From Pseudomonas syringae (GTDB lineage Bacteria > Pseudomonadota > Gammaproteobacteria > Pseudomonadales > Pseudomonadaceae), in assembly GCF_021605415.1 (NCBI RefSeq), contig NZ_WKEQ01000006.1, positions 124,001-188,000 on the forward strand: 64,000 bases of DNA, written 5' to 3'. Within the stretch, counting starts at the first letter, position 1. Every line of letters starts with the position of its first letter. Positions 1 through 8,955 of this stretch are shown piece by piece. The notes beneath the pieces are model-generated. The model was not told the origin of the DNA. It worked only from the letters and a program-made list of their open reading frames with translations, and did not search any database. The translations under genes and the position numbers were made by a program.

Positions 1-1273
1 TGAGTATTTGCTCAACGAACAGCGAGTCGCCAAAGCGGTGTTCGACAAGGTCGCGCATTCGGGTTGCCTGAGTGCGCCGAACATTCGTTACCTGCAATCA
101 CCCTATGCGCTGTTCAATGGCGATCTGTTGCTCGCGGCCTATACGCCGACTGGCGACATGCACGTGTTGCTCGGCGACTTCACCGGTCATGGCCTGCCGG
201 CCGCAGTCGGCGCCATGCCGTTGGCTGAGGTGTTTTACGGCATGACCGCCAAGGGGTACGGTCTCGCCGAAACCCTGCGGGAAATGAACGCCAAGCTCAA
301 ACGCATCCTGCCAGTGGACATGTTCTGTTGTGCGACGTTGTTGTGCCTGAGCTTTCAGCGCCGTTCGGTCGAAGTGTGGAACGGCGGGATGCCAGACGGC
401 TACCTGCACAGCATTGCCAGCGGGGAGCGCCGCCCTTTGACCGCACGGCATTTGCCGTTGGGAGTGCTCAGTGCACAAGCCTTTGATGACCGCACCGAAG
501 TGCATCCAATGGCTGTTGGCGATCGGGTGTTCCTGCTGTCCGATGGCGTGATCGATACCTGCAATGCGAGCGAGCAGTTGTTTGGCGTCGAGCGTTTGCA
601 GGCAGTGTTTGCTGCCAATCGCGAACCGGATCGGCTGTTCGAGGACATCGAGCAGGCCTTGCAGGAATTTCGTGGCGAGGCGCGGGACGATGTGAGCATG
701 GTTGAAGTGCGCCTGCTTGATGCGAAGCAGATCGTTCCGGCCGCGCCGGTGTATTCCGACAGCGGGCAGTCCTCTCCGCTGGACTGGTCAGCCAGTTTCG
801 AGTTTCGCGGTGCCACGCTTAAACGCTTTAATCCGTTGCCTTACCTGTTGCAGTTGTTACTCGAAGTGCATGGCCTGCGCGCACAAAGTGGCGCTCTCTA
901 TAGCGTGCTGGCCGAGTTGTATTCCAATGCGCTGGAACACGGCGTGTTGGGTCTCGACTCTAGCCTCAAGCGTGATGCCTCGGGTTTCGCGCGTTACTAT
1001 GAGCAGCGCTGCACGCGCCTCGACGCCTTGCAGGACGGCTACGTGCGGGTGCATCTGGACGTCAAGCCGCAAGGCGAGGGCGGTTGTCTGGTCATTCGTG
1101 TCGAAGACAGTGGCGAGGGTTTTGATGTGTCGCGGGTGATGCAGACGCCCGCAGATAACGTCCGTCTGTCGGGTCGCGGCGTCAGTTTGATCCGGCAACT
1201 GGCGCGAAACGTCAGTTGGTCAGACGATGGTCGCAGTGCTCGCGTGGAGTTTTTCTGGGAGGCTCTGGCATAA
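1..1273 (+). CDS. hsbR: HsbR-type PP2C phosphatase / anti-sigma kinase response regulator (5' truncated by window)
   Basis: The reading frame is already open at the window edge, so the N-terminal receiver domain expected in this family lies outside. What is visible is a SpoIIE/PP2C-like Ser phosphatase domain (acidic motif GDFTGHG at about residues 56-62 of the visible part, LLSDGVID and ARDDVSMVEV further on) followed by an RsbW-like histidine-kinase-type ATPase domain from about residue 270 (ELYSNALEHG N box, EDSGEGFDV G1 box, GRGVSLI G2 box). In Pseudomonas this architecture is the HptB-controlled regulator HsbR, which switches an anti-anti-sigma factor (HsbA) affecting FlgM, flagella and biofilm. 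The next gene encodes the matching HPt protein. The assignment rests on domain order and neighbourhood; the exact partner is inferred. Confidence 0.85.
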   Translation, partial: EYLLNEQRVAKAVFDKVAHSGCLSAPNIRYLQSPYALFNGDLLLAAYTPTGDMHVLLGDFTGHGLPAAVGAMPLAEVFYGMTAKGYGLAETLREMNAKLKRILPVDMFCCATLLCLSFQRRSVEVWNGGMPDGYLHSIASGERRPLTARHLPLGVLSAQAFDDRTEVHPMAVGDRVFLLSDGVIDTCNASEQLFGVERLQAVFAANREPDRLFEDIEQALQEFRGEARDDVSMVEVRLLDAKQIVPAAPVYSDSGQSSPLDWSASFEFRGATLKRFNPLPYLLQLLLEVHGLRAQSGALYSVLAELYSNALEHGVLGLDSSLKRDASGFARYYEQRCTRLDALQDGYVRVHLDVKPQGEGGCLVIRVEDSGEGFDVSRVMQTPADNVRLSGRGVSLIRQLARNVSWSDDGRSARVEFFWEALA

Positions 1274-1303
1274 TCCACGGATTCTTGATCAGGGAGTGAA
1301 CAA

Positions 1304-1651
1304 GTGGCAGACACACACGTTGATCGCGACGTGCTGAGCGCGTTGCAAGATGTCATGGAGGAGAGCTATTTCGAATTGCTCGATACCTTCCTGGCAGACT
1401 CCGAGTCTCGTTTGCGCGAGCTGGAAATTTCCGACGACGCCGCAACGCTGGCTGACGTTGCCCATAGCTTCAAGGGTAGCAGCAGCAACATGGGCGCCAT
1501 CCGCCTGGCCGAGCTCTGTCATGAGCTGGAACATCAAGCCAGAAACAGCAACGCTGCGGCGACCCGCAAACTGGTGGATGACATTCACGGCGAATTCGCG
1601 ATTGTCCGGCCGGTCTATGAAGAAGAGCGGCAGCGCTCCCACGCCCATTAA
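1304..1651 (+). CDS. hptB: HptB-type histidine phosphotransfer protein
   Basis: A 115-residue single-domain HPt protein. The phospho-acceptor motif AHSFKGSSSNMGA places the active histidine at residue 54, with the typical Lys and Gly three and four residues later. It starts with GTG, preceded at proper spacing by AGGGAG. HptB proteins relay phosphate from hybrid sensor kinases to the receiver of HsbR, whose gene ends 30 bp upstream, so the two probably form one operon. The short distance and same strand support a joint signalling module feeding into flagellar gene control. The family call is secure; the identity as HptB rather than another HPt is by context. Confidence 0.85.
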   Translation: MADTHVDRDVLSALQDVMEESYFELLDTFLADSESRLRELEISDDAATLADVAHSFKGSSSNMGAIRLAELCHELEHQARNSNAAATRKLVDDIHGEFAIVRPVYEEERQRSHAH

Positions 1652-1690
1652 TGCGACCGTCCGGCATTTTTATACGATGCCGGGCGAAAG

Positions 1691-1706
1691 TGGCCCGCCA
1701 CTTGCA
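1691..1706 (+). promoter_or_regulatory. sigma-54 promoter upstream of fliK
   Basis: The sequence TGGCCCGCCACTTGCA matches the RpoN -24/-12 pattern: GG at 1692-1693, exactly ten bases, then GC at 1704-1705, with the TTGCA -12 box intact. It lies 50 bp before the fliK start. FleQ with RpoN drives this class of flagellar genes in Pseudomonas, so the position makes sense. No FleQ enhancer site was sought. Confidence 0.75.
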
Positions 1707-1756
1707 GCCATCTCTGCCAACTGTACCTACGATCCCAGTGCAGCGGAGACCGTGTC

Positions 1757-3124
1757 ATGCCCGTAAGTCCCAACATTCTTCTTCAGACAGCCGCCCAGGC
1801 CAAGGCGCAATCTGCCTCTGCCCATTCATCGGCGGTGGCCGCAGAGCCCGGGGACAAGGCCTCAAGCTTCTCGCAAGTGTTCGCCGATCAGGGCCGGAAA
1901 AAGCCTGTCGCCCTGGCCGACAACGCCGTGAAACCCGCTCGCGACAAGGTCGCTGACAATAGCGGCAAAAAAGACATCGACAAGGATCAGTCTGCCGCTG
2001 CGGCACCGACCGTTGCCGATAGCGGCAAAGCCTTGCCCGCCGACAAACCGGCGGCTGCCGATGACAAGACTGCCGATGACGAAGCGCCAGACGCCTCGCA
2101 AACACCGGTGGCTGATGCCGCACCGGCCGATCCCGCGCTTGATCCTGCGCTTGGCGAAGTCGTTGCGCCTGTAGTGACCGCACCGGGGGTGGAAACGCCC
2201 GTGGTGTCGGCACCGACAAAAGAAGCCGAGGCGTCGCTGGTTGCCGTGCTGCCGGGTGCGGCCACTGATGCGGCGAAAGCGCCGGTCGACAGTGCGTTCG
2301 ATCCCGAGGCCGACCCGCTCGACGCTTTGCCGGCCGTACGCATGGCAATGGAGCAGAGCGGGCACATTTCCGCGTCCAGCCAGGCTCAATCAAAAGCGTC
2401 ACCCGCCCAGACGCAAGCGGATGGCGAGCTGACCTCGGCGCAAAACTTCGCTGCCGGCATGGCCAGTATGCTCGACGTGCAGGCCGACAAGGACAGCACC
2501 AGCGAGGGCGGCGACAAAGCCTTCAGCGGTCTGTTGGACGACGGTCTGAAAGACCTGAAGTCGGCCAGCAGCGATACGCGTGTCGATGACTTCGCCAACC
2601 GTCTGGCGGCACTGACCCAGGCTGCCACGCCGAAAACCGCGAATGCGGTGCCGGTGAATCAGCCAATCGTCATGAACCAGAGCGGCTGGACTGAAGAAGT
2701 GGTCAACCGTGTCATGTACCTGTCCAGCGCCAACCTGAAAGCGGCTGATATCCAGCTGCAACCGGCCGAGCTGGGCCGTCTGGACATTCGCGTGAACATG
2801 GTGCCGGATCAGCAGACCCAAGTGACGTTCATGAGTGCCCATCCGAGCGTGCGTGAAGCGCTGGATGGCCAGATGCATCGGCTGCGCGAGATGTTCACGC
2901 AGCAGGGCATGGGTCAGGTGGATGTCAACGTGGCTGATCAGGGTCGCGGCTGGCAGGGACAAGGCCAGGAACAGGCGCAGCAGGGGCAGGGTGGTCGAAC
3001 CAGCGCTGCCGGCGGACGCCTTGATTCGGCGGATGACGAAATCGCCGCTGCCACGAGCGTCGCTGAAGCCGCCGCTCAGACCACCAGCGTCATCGGCACC
3101 AGCGCCGTCGACTATTACGCCTGA
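1757..3124 (+). CDS. fliK: Flagellar hook-length control protein FliK
   Basis: A 455-residue protein. The N-terminal two thirds are low-complexity and rich in Ala, Asp, Lys and Pro, as expected for the disordered ruler part of FliK. The C-terminal Flg_hook domain (about residues 320-400) carries the family motif QPAELGRLDIRVNM. The tail is Gln/Gly-rich. FliK is exported during hook assembly, measures hook length and makes FlhB switch from rod/hook to filament substrates. It is preceded by its own sigma-54 promoter and followed by a REPIN before fliL, so it is probably a separate transcription unit. A second FliK-like gene lies at 24554-26134 on the other strand. Confidence 0.93.
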   Translation: MPVSPNILLQTAAQAKAQSASAHSSAVAAEPGDKASSFSQVFADQGRKKPVALADNAVKPARDKVADNSGKKDIDKDQSAAAAPTVADSGKALPADKPAAADDKTADDEAPDASQTPVADAAPADPALDPALGEVVAPVVTAPGVETPVVSAPTKEAEASLVAVLPGAATDAAKAPVDSAFDPEADPLDALPAVRMAMEQSGHISASSQAQSKASPAQTQADGELTSAQNFAAGMASMLDVQADKDSTSEGGDKAFSGLLDDGLKDLKSASSDTRVDDFANRLAALTQAATPKTANAVPVNQPIVMNQSGWTEEVVNRVMYLSSANLKAADIQLQPAELGRLDIRVNMVPDQQTQVTFMSAHPSVREALDGQMHRLREMFTQQGMGQVDVNVADQGRGWQGQGQEQAQQGQGGRTSAAGGRLDSADDEIAAATSVAEAAAQTTSVIGTSAVDYYA

Positions 3125-3138
3125 CACGTACACACAAA

Positions 3139-3238
3139 ACCTGTGGGAGCTGGCTTGCCGGCGATGGGCGATTTAACTGACACATCAAATTTGAATGTGC
3201 CGGCCTCATCGCGGGCAAGCCCGCTCCCGCAGGGTTTT
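3139..3238. repeat. REPIN (paired inverted REP), GTGGGAGC type
   Basis: Two inverted REP arms, ctgtgggagctggcttgcc on the left and cgggcaagcccgctcccgc on the right, are separated by a short variable spacer between fliK and fliL. The same core recurs at 42868, 47402, 48062 and 52605. Such REP doublets are spread by RAYT transposases, and one is encoded at 47583. The position after fliK may also stabilise the mRNA 3' end. Confidence 0.8.
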
Positions 3239-3279
3239 GCATCAATCTTCAGATGCCCGCCATCCTCTCCCGAGACTTC

Positions 3280-3295
3280 TGGCATAACACTTGCT
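3280..3295 (+). promoter_or_regulatory. sigma-54 promoter upstream of fliL
   Basis: The sequence TGGCATAACACTTGCT is a near-consensus RpoN site, with GG at 3281-3282, ten bases, GC at 3293-3294, and the TTGCT -12 box. It lies 50 bp upstream of fliL and would drive the fliLMNOPQR-flhB operon. Confidence 0.8.
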
Positions 3296-3345
3296 CTTGC
3301 CTTGCCGTGCGATTGTGAAAACCCGATTAGTGACGGATTATTGGC

Positions 3346-3849
3346 ATGGCGAAGAGTGACGCAGCAGCTGTAAAAGACCCGGCAACCAAAGGCAAGATCA
3401 AGCTGATCATCGTGATCGTGCTGGCGTTGCTGCTGGCCATCGGTGCCTCCGTGGGGGCGACCTGGTACTTCATGCACAGCGCCCAGAGCAAACCTGCCGA
3501 GACCGCCGAAGCGGCGCCGGTCGGCAAGCAACCGGCGATCTTCGAACCGATGGCGCCCGCCTTCGTGGCCAATTACACCCAGAACGGCCGTCAGCGCTAC
3601 ATGCAGGTGAGCATTACCATGCTTGGGCGCAATCAAGCCGATCTGGAAGCGCTCAAGGTGCACATGCCGGTTATCCGCAACAACCTGGTGATGCTCTTCT
3701 CCGGACAGGATTTCGCCACCTTGGCGACCCCGGTCGGTCAAGAGATGTTGCGCCAGAAGGCCACCGCCAGCGTCCAGGAAGTGGCGCAGAAAGAACTCGG
3801 CAAAGTCGTGATCGAACAGTTGCTTTTCACTAATTTCGTACTGCAGTAG
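3346..3849 (+). CDS. fliL: Flagellar basal body-associated protein FliL
   Basis: A 167-residue single-pass inner-membrane protein. After a short basic cytoplasmic tail there is one hydrophobic helix (about residues 19-42), then a periplasmic SPFH-like FliL domain containing NGRQRYMQVSITMLGR and ending in LLFTNFVLQ, a typical FliL C-terminus. FliL rings surround the stator units and support torque at high load. First gene of a tightly packed operon: fliM begins 10 bp after its stop. Assignment is firm from length, topology and position. Confidence 0.93.
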   Translation: MAKSDAAAVKDPATKGKIKLIIVIVLALLLAIGASVGATWYFMHSAQSKPAETAEAAPVGKQPAIFEPMAPAFVANYTQNGRQRYMQVSITMLGRNQADLEALKVHMPVIRNNLVMLFSGQDFATLATPVGQEMLRQKATASVQEVAQKELGKVVIEQLLFTNFVLQ

Positions 3850-3858
3850 GAACACGAC

Positions 3859-4827
3859 ATGGCCGTGCAGGATCTTCTGTCCCAGGATGAAATCGATGCG
3901 CTGTTGCATGGCGTCGACGATGGTCTGGTCCAGACCGATACCGCTGCCGAACCCGGCAGTGTCAAAAGCTACGACCTGACCAGTCAGGATCGCATCGTCC
4001 GCGGACGCATGCCGACGCTTGAGATGATCAACGAGCGTTTTGCCCGTTACACCCGCATCAGCATGTTCAACATGCTGCGTCGCTCGGCGGACGTGGCGGT
4101 CGGCGGCGTGCAGGTGATGAAGTTCGGCGAATACGTGCACTCGCTGTACGTGCCGACCAGCCTCAACCTGGTCAAGATCAAGCCCCTGCGCGGCACCGCG
4201 CTGTTCATCCTTGACGCCAAACTGGTGTTCAAGCTGGTGGACAACTTCTTCGGCGGCGACGGCCGTCACGCGAAGATCGAAGGACGCGAATTCACCCCGA
4301 CCGAACTGCGCGTGGTGCGCATGGTGCTGGAGCAGGCTTTCGTCGATTTGAAAGAAGCCTGGCAGGCGATCATGGAAGTGAACTTCGAGTACATCAACTC
4401 GGAAGTGAACCCGGCCATGGCCAATATCGTCGGCCCTAGCGAAGCGATCGTCGTCTCGACCTTTCACATTGAACTCGACGGCGGTGGCGGTGATCTTCAC
4501 GTGACCATGCCGTATTCGATGATCGAGCCGGTACGCGAAATGCTCGACGCCGGTTTCCAGTCGGATCTCGACGACCAGGACGAGCGCTGGGTCAACGCCC
4601 TGCGTCAGGACGTGCTCGACGTGGACGTGCCGATCGGTGCCACCGTGGCCCGCCGCCAATTGAAATTGCGCGACATCCTGCACATGCAGCCGGGGGATGT
4701 GATCCCGGTCGAAATGCCGGAAGACATGATCATGCGCGCCAACGGCGTGCCGGCCTTCAAGGTCAAGATGGGCTCGCACAAAGGCAACCTCGCGTTGCAA
4801 GTGATCGAGCCGATCGAGCGCCGCTGA
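3859..4827 (+). CDS. fliM: Flagellar motor switch protein FliM
   Basis: A 322-residue C-ring protein. The N-terminal peptide LSQDEIDALLHGV (residues 8-20) is the known docking site for phospho-CheY. The central CheC-like domain follows (DNFFGGDGRHAKIEGREFT region), then the C-terminal SpoA domain that packs against FliN (ending MGSHKGNLALQVIEPIERR). FliM transmits CheY-P binding to FliG and so sets rotation direction. It lies between fliL and fliN in the switch operon. A related Asp/Glu-Leu-Leu peptide recurs in FliN, CheZ and four times in CheA of this window. Confidence 0.96.
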   Translation: MAVQDLLSQDEIDALLHGVDDGLVQTDTAAEPGSVKSYDLTSQDRIVRGRMPTLEMINERFARYTRISMFNMLRRSADVAVGGVQVMKFGEYVHSLYVPTSLNLVKIKPLRGTALFILDAKLVFKLVDNFFGGDGRHAKIEGREFTPTELRVVRMVLEQAFVDLKEAWQAIMEVNFEYINSEVNPAMANIVGPSEAIVVSTFHIELDGGGGDLHVTMPYSMIEPVREMLDAGFQSDLDDQDERWVNALRQDVLDVDVPIGATVARRQLKLRDILHMQPGDVIPVEMPEDMIMRANGVPAFKVKMGSHKGNLALQVIEPIERR

Positions 4828-4879
4828 CCGGCGCTCAACCCCAACCGCATTTAACTGAATTGTTGCCCGCCGAGGACAC

Positions 4880-5338
4880 ATGATGAACGACGATATGAAC
4901 GCTCAGGACGATCAGGCTCTGGCTGATGAATGGGCTGCCGCCCTGGAAGAAACCGGTGACAGCCAAGCCGACATCGACGCACTGCTGGCGGCCGACGCCG
5001 GCTCGTCGAGCTCCAACCGTCTGCCGATGGAAGAGTTCGGCAGCGTGCCGAAGAACAACGATCCGGTGACGCTGGACGGTCCGAACCTGGACGTGATCCT
5101 CGACATCCCGGTATCGATTTCCATGGAAGTGGGCAGCACCGACATCAATATCCGCAACCTGCTGCAACTCAACCAGGGTTCCGTCATCGAGCTGGATCGT
5201 CTGGCCGGCGAGCCGCTGGATGTGCTGGTCAACGGCACGCTGATCGCCCATGGCGAAGTGGTCGTGGTCAACGAGAAGTTCGGCATCCGCCTGACGGACG
5301 TGATCAGCCCGAGCGAACGCATCAAGAAGCTGCGCTGA
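4880..5338 (+). CDS. fliN: Flagellar motor switch protein FliN
   Basis: A 152-residue protein with a roughly 60-residue acidic N-terminal extension and a C-terminal SpoA domain (about residues 68-150: ILDIPVSISMEVGSTDI and GEVVVVNEKFGIRLTDVIS). FliN forms the base of the C-ring and docks the FliH-FliI export ATPase complex. Residues 28-37 (SQADIDALLA) resemble the CheY-binding peptide at the start of FliM, so this FliN may itself bind CheY-P, as reported for some other FliN proteins; this is inference here. The stop codon directly abuts the GTG start of fliO. Confidence 0.95.
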   Translation: MMNDDMNAQDDQALADEWAAALEETGDSQADIDALLAADAGSSSSNRLPMEEFGSVPKNNDPVTLDGPNLDVILDIPVSISMEVGSTDINIRNLLQLNQGSVIELDRLAGEPLDVLVNGTLIAHGEVVVVNEKFGIRLTDVISPSERIKKLR

Positions 5339-5821
5339 GTGAATAAGGTGCTGGGTTGTTTGCTCAGGTTGGCGCTGGCATTGCCATTGACGGCCATGGC
5401 GGCTGAACCGGCCGTGACCACTGTCGCGACCACTGCCGTGGCTGCAACCACCGCCGCCGCGCCCGCCGTGAGCATTGGTGTGGCCGGTCAGTTGACGCAG
5501 TTGGTGCTGGGCCTGTTGCTGGTGCTGGGGCTGATTTTTTTCCTCGCCTGGCTGTTGCGCCGCGTGCAACAGGCGGGGCCTGCGGGCAAGGGGCAAGTGA
5601 TTGAGCTGATCGGCTCGCGCGCGCTCGGACCGCGTGACCGGCTGATGCTGGTGCAGGTCGGCAACGAGCAGATCCTGCTCGGCCTCAGCCCCGGCAGCAT
5701 CACCGCGCTGCATGTGCTGAAAGAGCCCGTACCCGTGCCTGCCGGTACCGAGCATGCCACGCCGGAATTTGCCCAGCATCTGATGAGAATGCTCGGCAAG
5801 GATCAGAAGGATAAGAAGTAA
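5339..5821 (+). CDS. fliO: Flagellar biosynthetic protein FliO
   Basis: A 160-residue membrane protein with an N-terminal signal-like hydrophobic segment, an Ala/Thr-rich stretch, one clear transmembrane helix (about residues 42-65, [20 protein letters not shown]) and a small cytoplasmic domain with the FliO family motif [16 protein letters not shown]. FliO is a scaffold that helps assemble the FliP pentamer of the export gate. GTG start immediately after the fliN stop; its TAA overlaps the fliP ATG by one base (TAATG), implying translational coupling. Confidence 0.92.
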   Translation: MNKVLGCLLRLALALPLTAMAAEPAVTTVATTAVAATTAAAPAVSIGVAGQLTQLVLGLLLVLGLIFFLAWLLRRVQQAGPAGKGQVIELIGSRALGPRDRLMLVQVGNEQILLGLSPGSITALHVLKEPVPVPAGTEHATPEFAQHLMRMLGKDQKDKK

Positions 5822-6579
5822 TGGGTGCGCTACGCATCGTCTTGACGCTGGCTCTGTTGCTGGCCGCGCCGCTGGCGTTCGCCGCCGATCCGTTGTCGAT
5901 CCCGGCGATCACGCTGGGCACCAACGCCGATGGTGCGCAGGAATATTCGGTCAGCCTGCAGATTCTGCTGATCATGACCGCGCTGAGTTTTATCCCGGCG
6001 TTCGTCATGCTGATGACCAGTTTCACCCGGATCATCATCGTGTTTTCGATCCTGCGTCAGGCCCTCGGCCTGCAACAGACGCCGTCCAACCAGATCCTCA
6101 CCGGCATGGCGCTGTTTTTGACGCTGTTCATCATGGCGCCGGTGTTCGACCGGGTGAACAACGATGCATTGCAGCCTTATCTGGCGGAGACGCTCACCGC
6201 GCAACAGGCGGTGGAAAGGGCGCAGGTGCCGATCAAGGATTTCATGCTCGCGCAGACCCGCGCCAGTGATCTTGAGCTGTTCATGCGCCTGTCCAAGCGT
6301 ACCGACATTGCTTCGCCGGATCAGGCGCCGCTGACCATTCTGGTGCCGGCCTTCGTCACTTCCGAGCTGAAAACCGCGTTCCAGATCGGCTTCATGATCT
6401 TCATTCCGTTCCTGATCATCGACCTTGTCGTGGCGAGCGTACTGATGGCGATGGGTATGATGATGCTGTCGCCGCTGATCATTTCCTTGCCGTTCAAAAT
6501 CATGCTGTTTGTGCTGGTGGATGGTTGGGCGCTGATCATCGGCACCCTGGCCAGCAGTTTTGGCGGTGTCTCGCCATGA
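5821..6579 (+). CDS. fliP: Flagellar export gate protein FliP
   Basis: A 252-residue export-gate subunit. A cleavable signal peptide ends near AAPLAFAAD (about residue 22), followed by four hydrophobic helices, the family segment [24 protein letters not shown], and a C-terminal helix pair ending [16 protein letters not shown]. FliP forms the FliP5-Q4-R1 helical gate through which substrates cross the inner membrane. Its stop overlaps the fliQ start by four bases (ATGA). Confidence 0.96.
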   Translation: MGALRIVLTLALLLAAPLAFAADPLSIPAITLGTNADGAQEYSVSLQILLIMTALSFIPAFVMLMTSFTRIIIVFSILRQALGLQQTPSNQILTGMALFLTLFIMAPVFDRVNNDALQPYLAETLTAQQAVERAQVPIKDFMLAQTRASDLELFMRLSKRTDIASPDQAPLTILVPAFVTSELKTAFQIGFMIFIPFLIIDLVVASVLMAMGMMMLSPLIISLPFKIMLFVLVDGWALIIGTLASSFGGVSP

Positions 6580-6845
6580 CGCCAGAAGTTGCGGTCGACA
6601 TCTTTCGCGAAGCGTTGTGGCTGACCACGATGATGGTCGCGGTGCTGGTGATTCCGAGCCTGCTGGTGGGCTTGCTGGTGGCGATGTTCCAGGCCGCGAC
6701 GCAGATCAACGAACAGACCCTGAGCTTCCTGCCGCGTCTGCTGGTGATGCTGGTGACGTTGATTGTTGCCGGGCCGTGGCTGGTGCAGACCTTCATGGAA
6801 TACATCATCCAGCTCTACCACAACATTCCGATGGTCATCGGCTAA
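6576..6845 (+). CDS. fliQ: Flagellar export gate protein FliQ
   Basis: An 89-residue protein with two transmembrane helices joined by a short conserved loop containing [15 protein letters not shown], the FliQ family signature. I place the start at ATG 6576 ([14 protein letters not shown]), which overlaps the fliP stop as ATGA; a longer upstream extension in the same frame would run through fliP and is rejected. Three bases separate its stop from fliR. Confidence 0.95.
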   Translation: MTPEVAVDIFREALWLTTMMVAVLVIPSLLVGLLVAMFQAATQINEQTLSFLPRLLVMLVTLIVAGPWLVQTFMEYIIQLYHNIPMVIG

Positions 6846-6848
6846 GCC

Positions 6849-7634
6849 ATGCAATCGCTGCTTCAGCTGACCGACACCCAGATCAGCACCTGGGTGGCGA
6901 CGTTCATGTTGCCGCTGTTTCGCATTGGCACGGTGCTGATGGTCATGCCAGTGTTCGGCACGACCCTCGTGCCCAAGCGCATTCGTCTGTATTTCGCCCT
7001 GGCAATCACACTGGTGATCTCGCCCAATCTGCCGCCCATGCCGCCGGTCAATGCCCTGGATCTGAGCGGCTTGCTGTTGATCGCCGAGCAGATCCTCATC
7101 GGTGCGGTGATGGGCTTCTCGCTGCAACTGTTTTTCCAGGCCTTCACGGTGGCGGGGCAGATTGTCGCGATCCAGATGGGCATGGGTTTCGCCTCGATGG
7201 TCGACCCTACCAACGGCGTGTCGGTGGCGGTGATCGGGCAGTTCTTCACCATGCTGGTGACCTTGCTGTTTTTGTCCATGAACGGCCATCTGGTGGTGTT
7301 CGAAGTCCTGACGGAAAGCTTCACCACGTTGCCGGTGGGCGGTGGTTTGATGACGGCTCACTATTGGGAATTGGCCGGCAAGCTGGGCTGGGTGCTCGGT
7401 GCGGCACTGGTGCTGGTGTTGCCGGCGATCACGGCGCTGCTGGTGGTCAACATCGCGTTTGGCGTGATGACCCGCGCCGCGCCACAGCTCAATATTTTCT
7501 CCATCGGTTTCCCGCTGACCCTGGTGCTCGGCCTGTTCATCATCTGGGTCGGTCTGGCGGATATTCTCAATCAGTATCAACCGCTGGCCGCCGAGGCTTT
7601 GCAGTTTTTACGCGAACTGGCACAGGCGCGCTGA
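6849..7634 (+). CDS. fliR: Flagellar export gate protein FliR
   Basis: A 261-residue polytopic inner-membrane protein with about six hydrophobic segments and the family features FRIGTVLMVMPVFGTTLVPKR (N-terminal) and IQMGMGFASMVDPTNGVSVAVIGQ (central). One FliR caps the FliP5FliQ4 helical gate. Packed between fliQ and flhB, with three bases to flhB, in the usual order. Length and topology are typical. Confidence 0.95.
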   Translation: MQSLLQLTDTQISTWVATFMLPLFRIGTVLMVMPVFGTTLVPKRIRLYFALAITLVISPNLPPMPPVNALDLSGLLLIAEQILIGAVMGFSLQLFFQAFTVAGQIVAIQMGMGFASMVDPTNGVSVAVIGQFFTMLVTLLFLSMNGHLVVFEVLTESFTTLPVGGGLMTAHYWELAGKLGWVLGAALVLVLPAITALLVVNIAFGVMTRAAPQLNIFSIGFPLTLVLGLFIIWVGLADILNQYQPLAAEALQFLRELAQAR

Positions 7635-7637
7635 GTC

Positions 7638-8777
7638 ATGGCTGAAAGCGAAAGCGGTCAGGACAAAACGGAAGACCCCACGGAGAAACGCAAAAAGGAC
7701 TCCCGTGAAAAGGGTGAGATTGCCCGTTCCAAAGAACTCAACACCCTGGCGATCATGCTTGCCGGCTCAGGCGCGCTGCTGATATTCGGCGGCGCCCTGG
7801 CGCAAGAGATGATGGAGCTGATGCGCATGAACTTCTCGTTGCCAAGGGAAGTGATCCTCGACCAGCGCTCCATGGGTTCTTATCTGATGCACTCCGGGCT
7901 CATCGCATTGCTGGCGATCCAGCCGATCATGATCACCCTGTTGCTCGCAGCGGTGATCGGCCCGATTTCCCTCGGCGGCTGGCTGTTTGCTGCTGGCTCA
8001 TTGGCGCCGAAATTCAGCCGGATGAACCCTGGCGCCGGCCTCAAGCGCATGTTTTCCATGAAAGCTATCGTCGAGTTGCTCAAGGCGCTGGCGAAGTTTT
8101 TTATTGTTCTGGCCGTGGCGTTGGTGGTGCTGGCGGGCGATGTCGATGATTTGTTGCGCATCGCCCATGAGCCGTTGGAGATGGCAATCATCCACAGCCT
8201 GCAATTGGTGGGTTGGAGCACGTTGTGGATGGCGTGTGGCCTGATCATCATCGCGGCGGTCGACGTCCCGGTGCAGATCTTCGAGAGCATGAAAAAGCTC
8301 AAGATGACCAAGCAGGAAGTGCGCGACGAGCACAAGGATCAGGAAGGCCGGCCGGAGGTCAAGCAGCGCATCCGTCAGGTCCAGCGCGAGATGTCCCAGC
8401 GGCGGATGATGGCGGCGATCCCTGAAGCCGATGTGGTCATCACCAACCCGACCCACTACGCCGTGGCGCTTAAATACGACGCCGAGAAAGGCGGGGCGCC
8501 GGTATTGCTGGCCAAGGGTAACGATTTCCTGGCGCTGAAAATCCGCGAAATCGCTGTCGCCAACAACGTCATGCTCCTGGAGTCCCCGGCGCTGGCGCGT
8601 TCGATTTACTACTCCACCGAGCTTGATCAGGAAATTCCGGGCGGACTGTATCTGGCCGTCGCCCAAGTCCTGGCCTACGTCTACCAGATCCGCCAGCACC
8701 GCGCCGGCAAGGGTAAACGCCCGGATCCGCTCAAGGACGATCTGCCGATTCCACCGGATCTGCGCCGCGATTCTTGA
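7638..8777 (+). CDS. flhB: Flagellar export switch protein FlhB
   Basis: A 379-residue protein: basic N-terminus (DKTEDPTEKRKKDSREKGEIARS), four transmembrane helices, and a cytoplasmic autocleavage domain. The self-cleavage motif NPTH is at residues 270-273 within VVITNPTHYAVALKY. FliK interaction with the cleaved FlhB changes export from hook to filament substrates. Last gene of the fliL-flhB run; a 178-bp gap and an unrelated gene separate it from flhA, whereas in many bacteria flhB and flhA are adjacent. A separate short FlhB C-terminal homologue lies at 24225-24557. Confidence 0.97.
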   Translation: MAESESGQDKTEDPTEKRKKDSREKGEIARSKELNTLAIMLAGSGALLIFGGALAQEMMELMRMNFSLPREVILDQRSMGSYLMHSGLIALLAIQPIMITLLLAAVIGPISLGGWLFAAGSLAPKFSRMNPGAGLKRMFSMKAIVELLKALAKFFIVLAVALVVLAGDVDDLLRIAHEPLEMAIIHSLQLVGWSTLWMACGLIIIAAVDVPVQIFESMKKLKMTKQEVRDEHKDQEGRPEVKQRIRQVQREMSQRRMMAAIPEADVVITNPTHYAVALKYDAEKGGAPVLLAKGNDFLALKIREIAVANNVMLLESPALARSIYYSTELDQEIPGGLYLAVAQVLAYVYQIRQHRAGKGKRPDPLKDDLPIPPDLRRDS

Positions 8778-8955
8778 TGGGTTGCTCCGGTCAGCGAGAC
8801 CGCCGCCCGTCCGAAAGGCCACTGTACCTGCTACTTCTGACAGTAGACGTTTATCGCCGCTGGCGTTGTCATGCCGTTGAACCGATCCGGTCCGGCCGAT
8901 GCTGGACCACGGGGTCGGCAACGGTTAATCGATCACGCGTCAGAGGAGTGCGATC

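Noticed and set aside
3115..4881. A long minus-strand open frame (588 codons) opposite fliL-fliM
   Set aside because: It is His/Asp/Arg-rich, the usual shadow of GC-rich codon use on the opposite strand, and fliL and fliM are certain.
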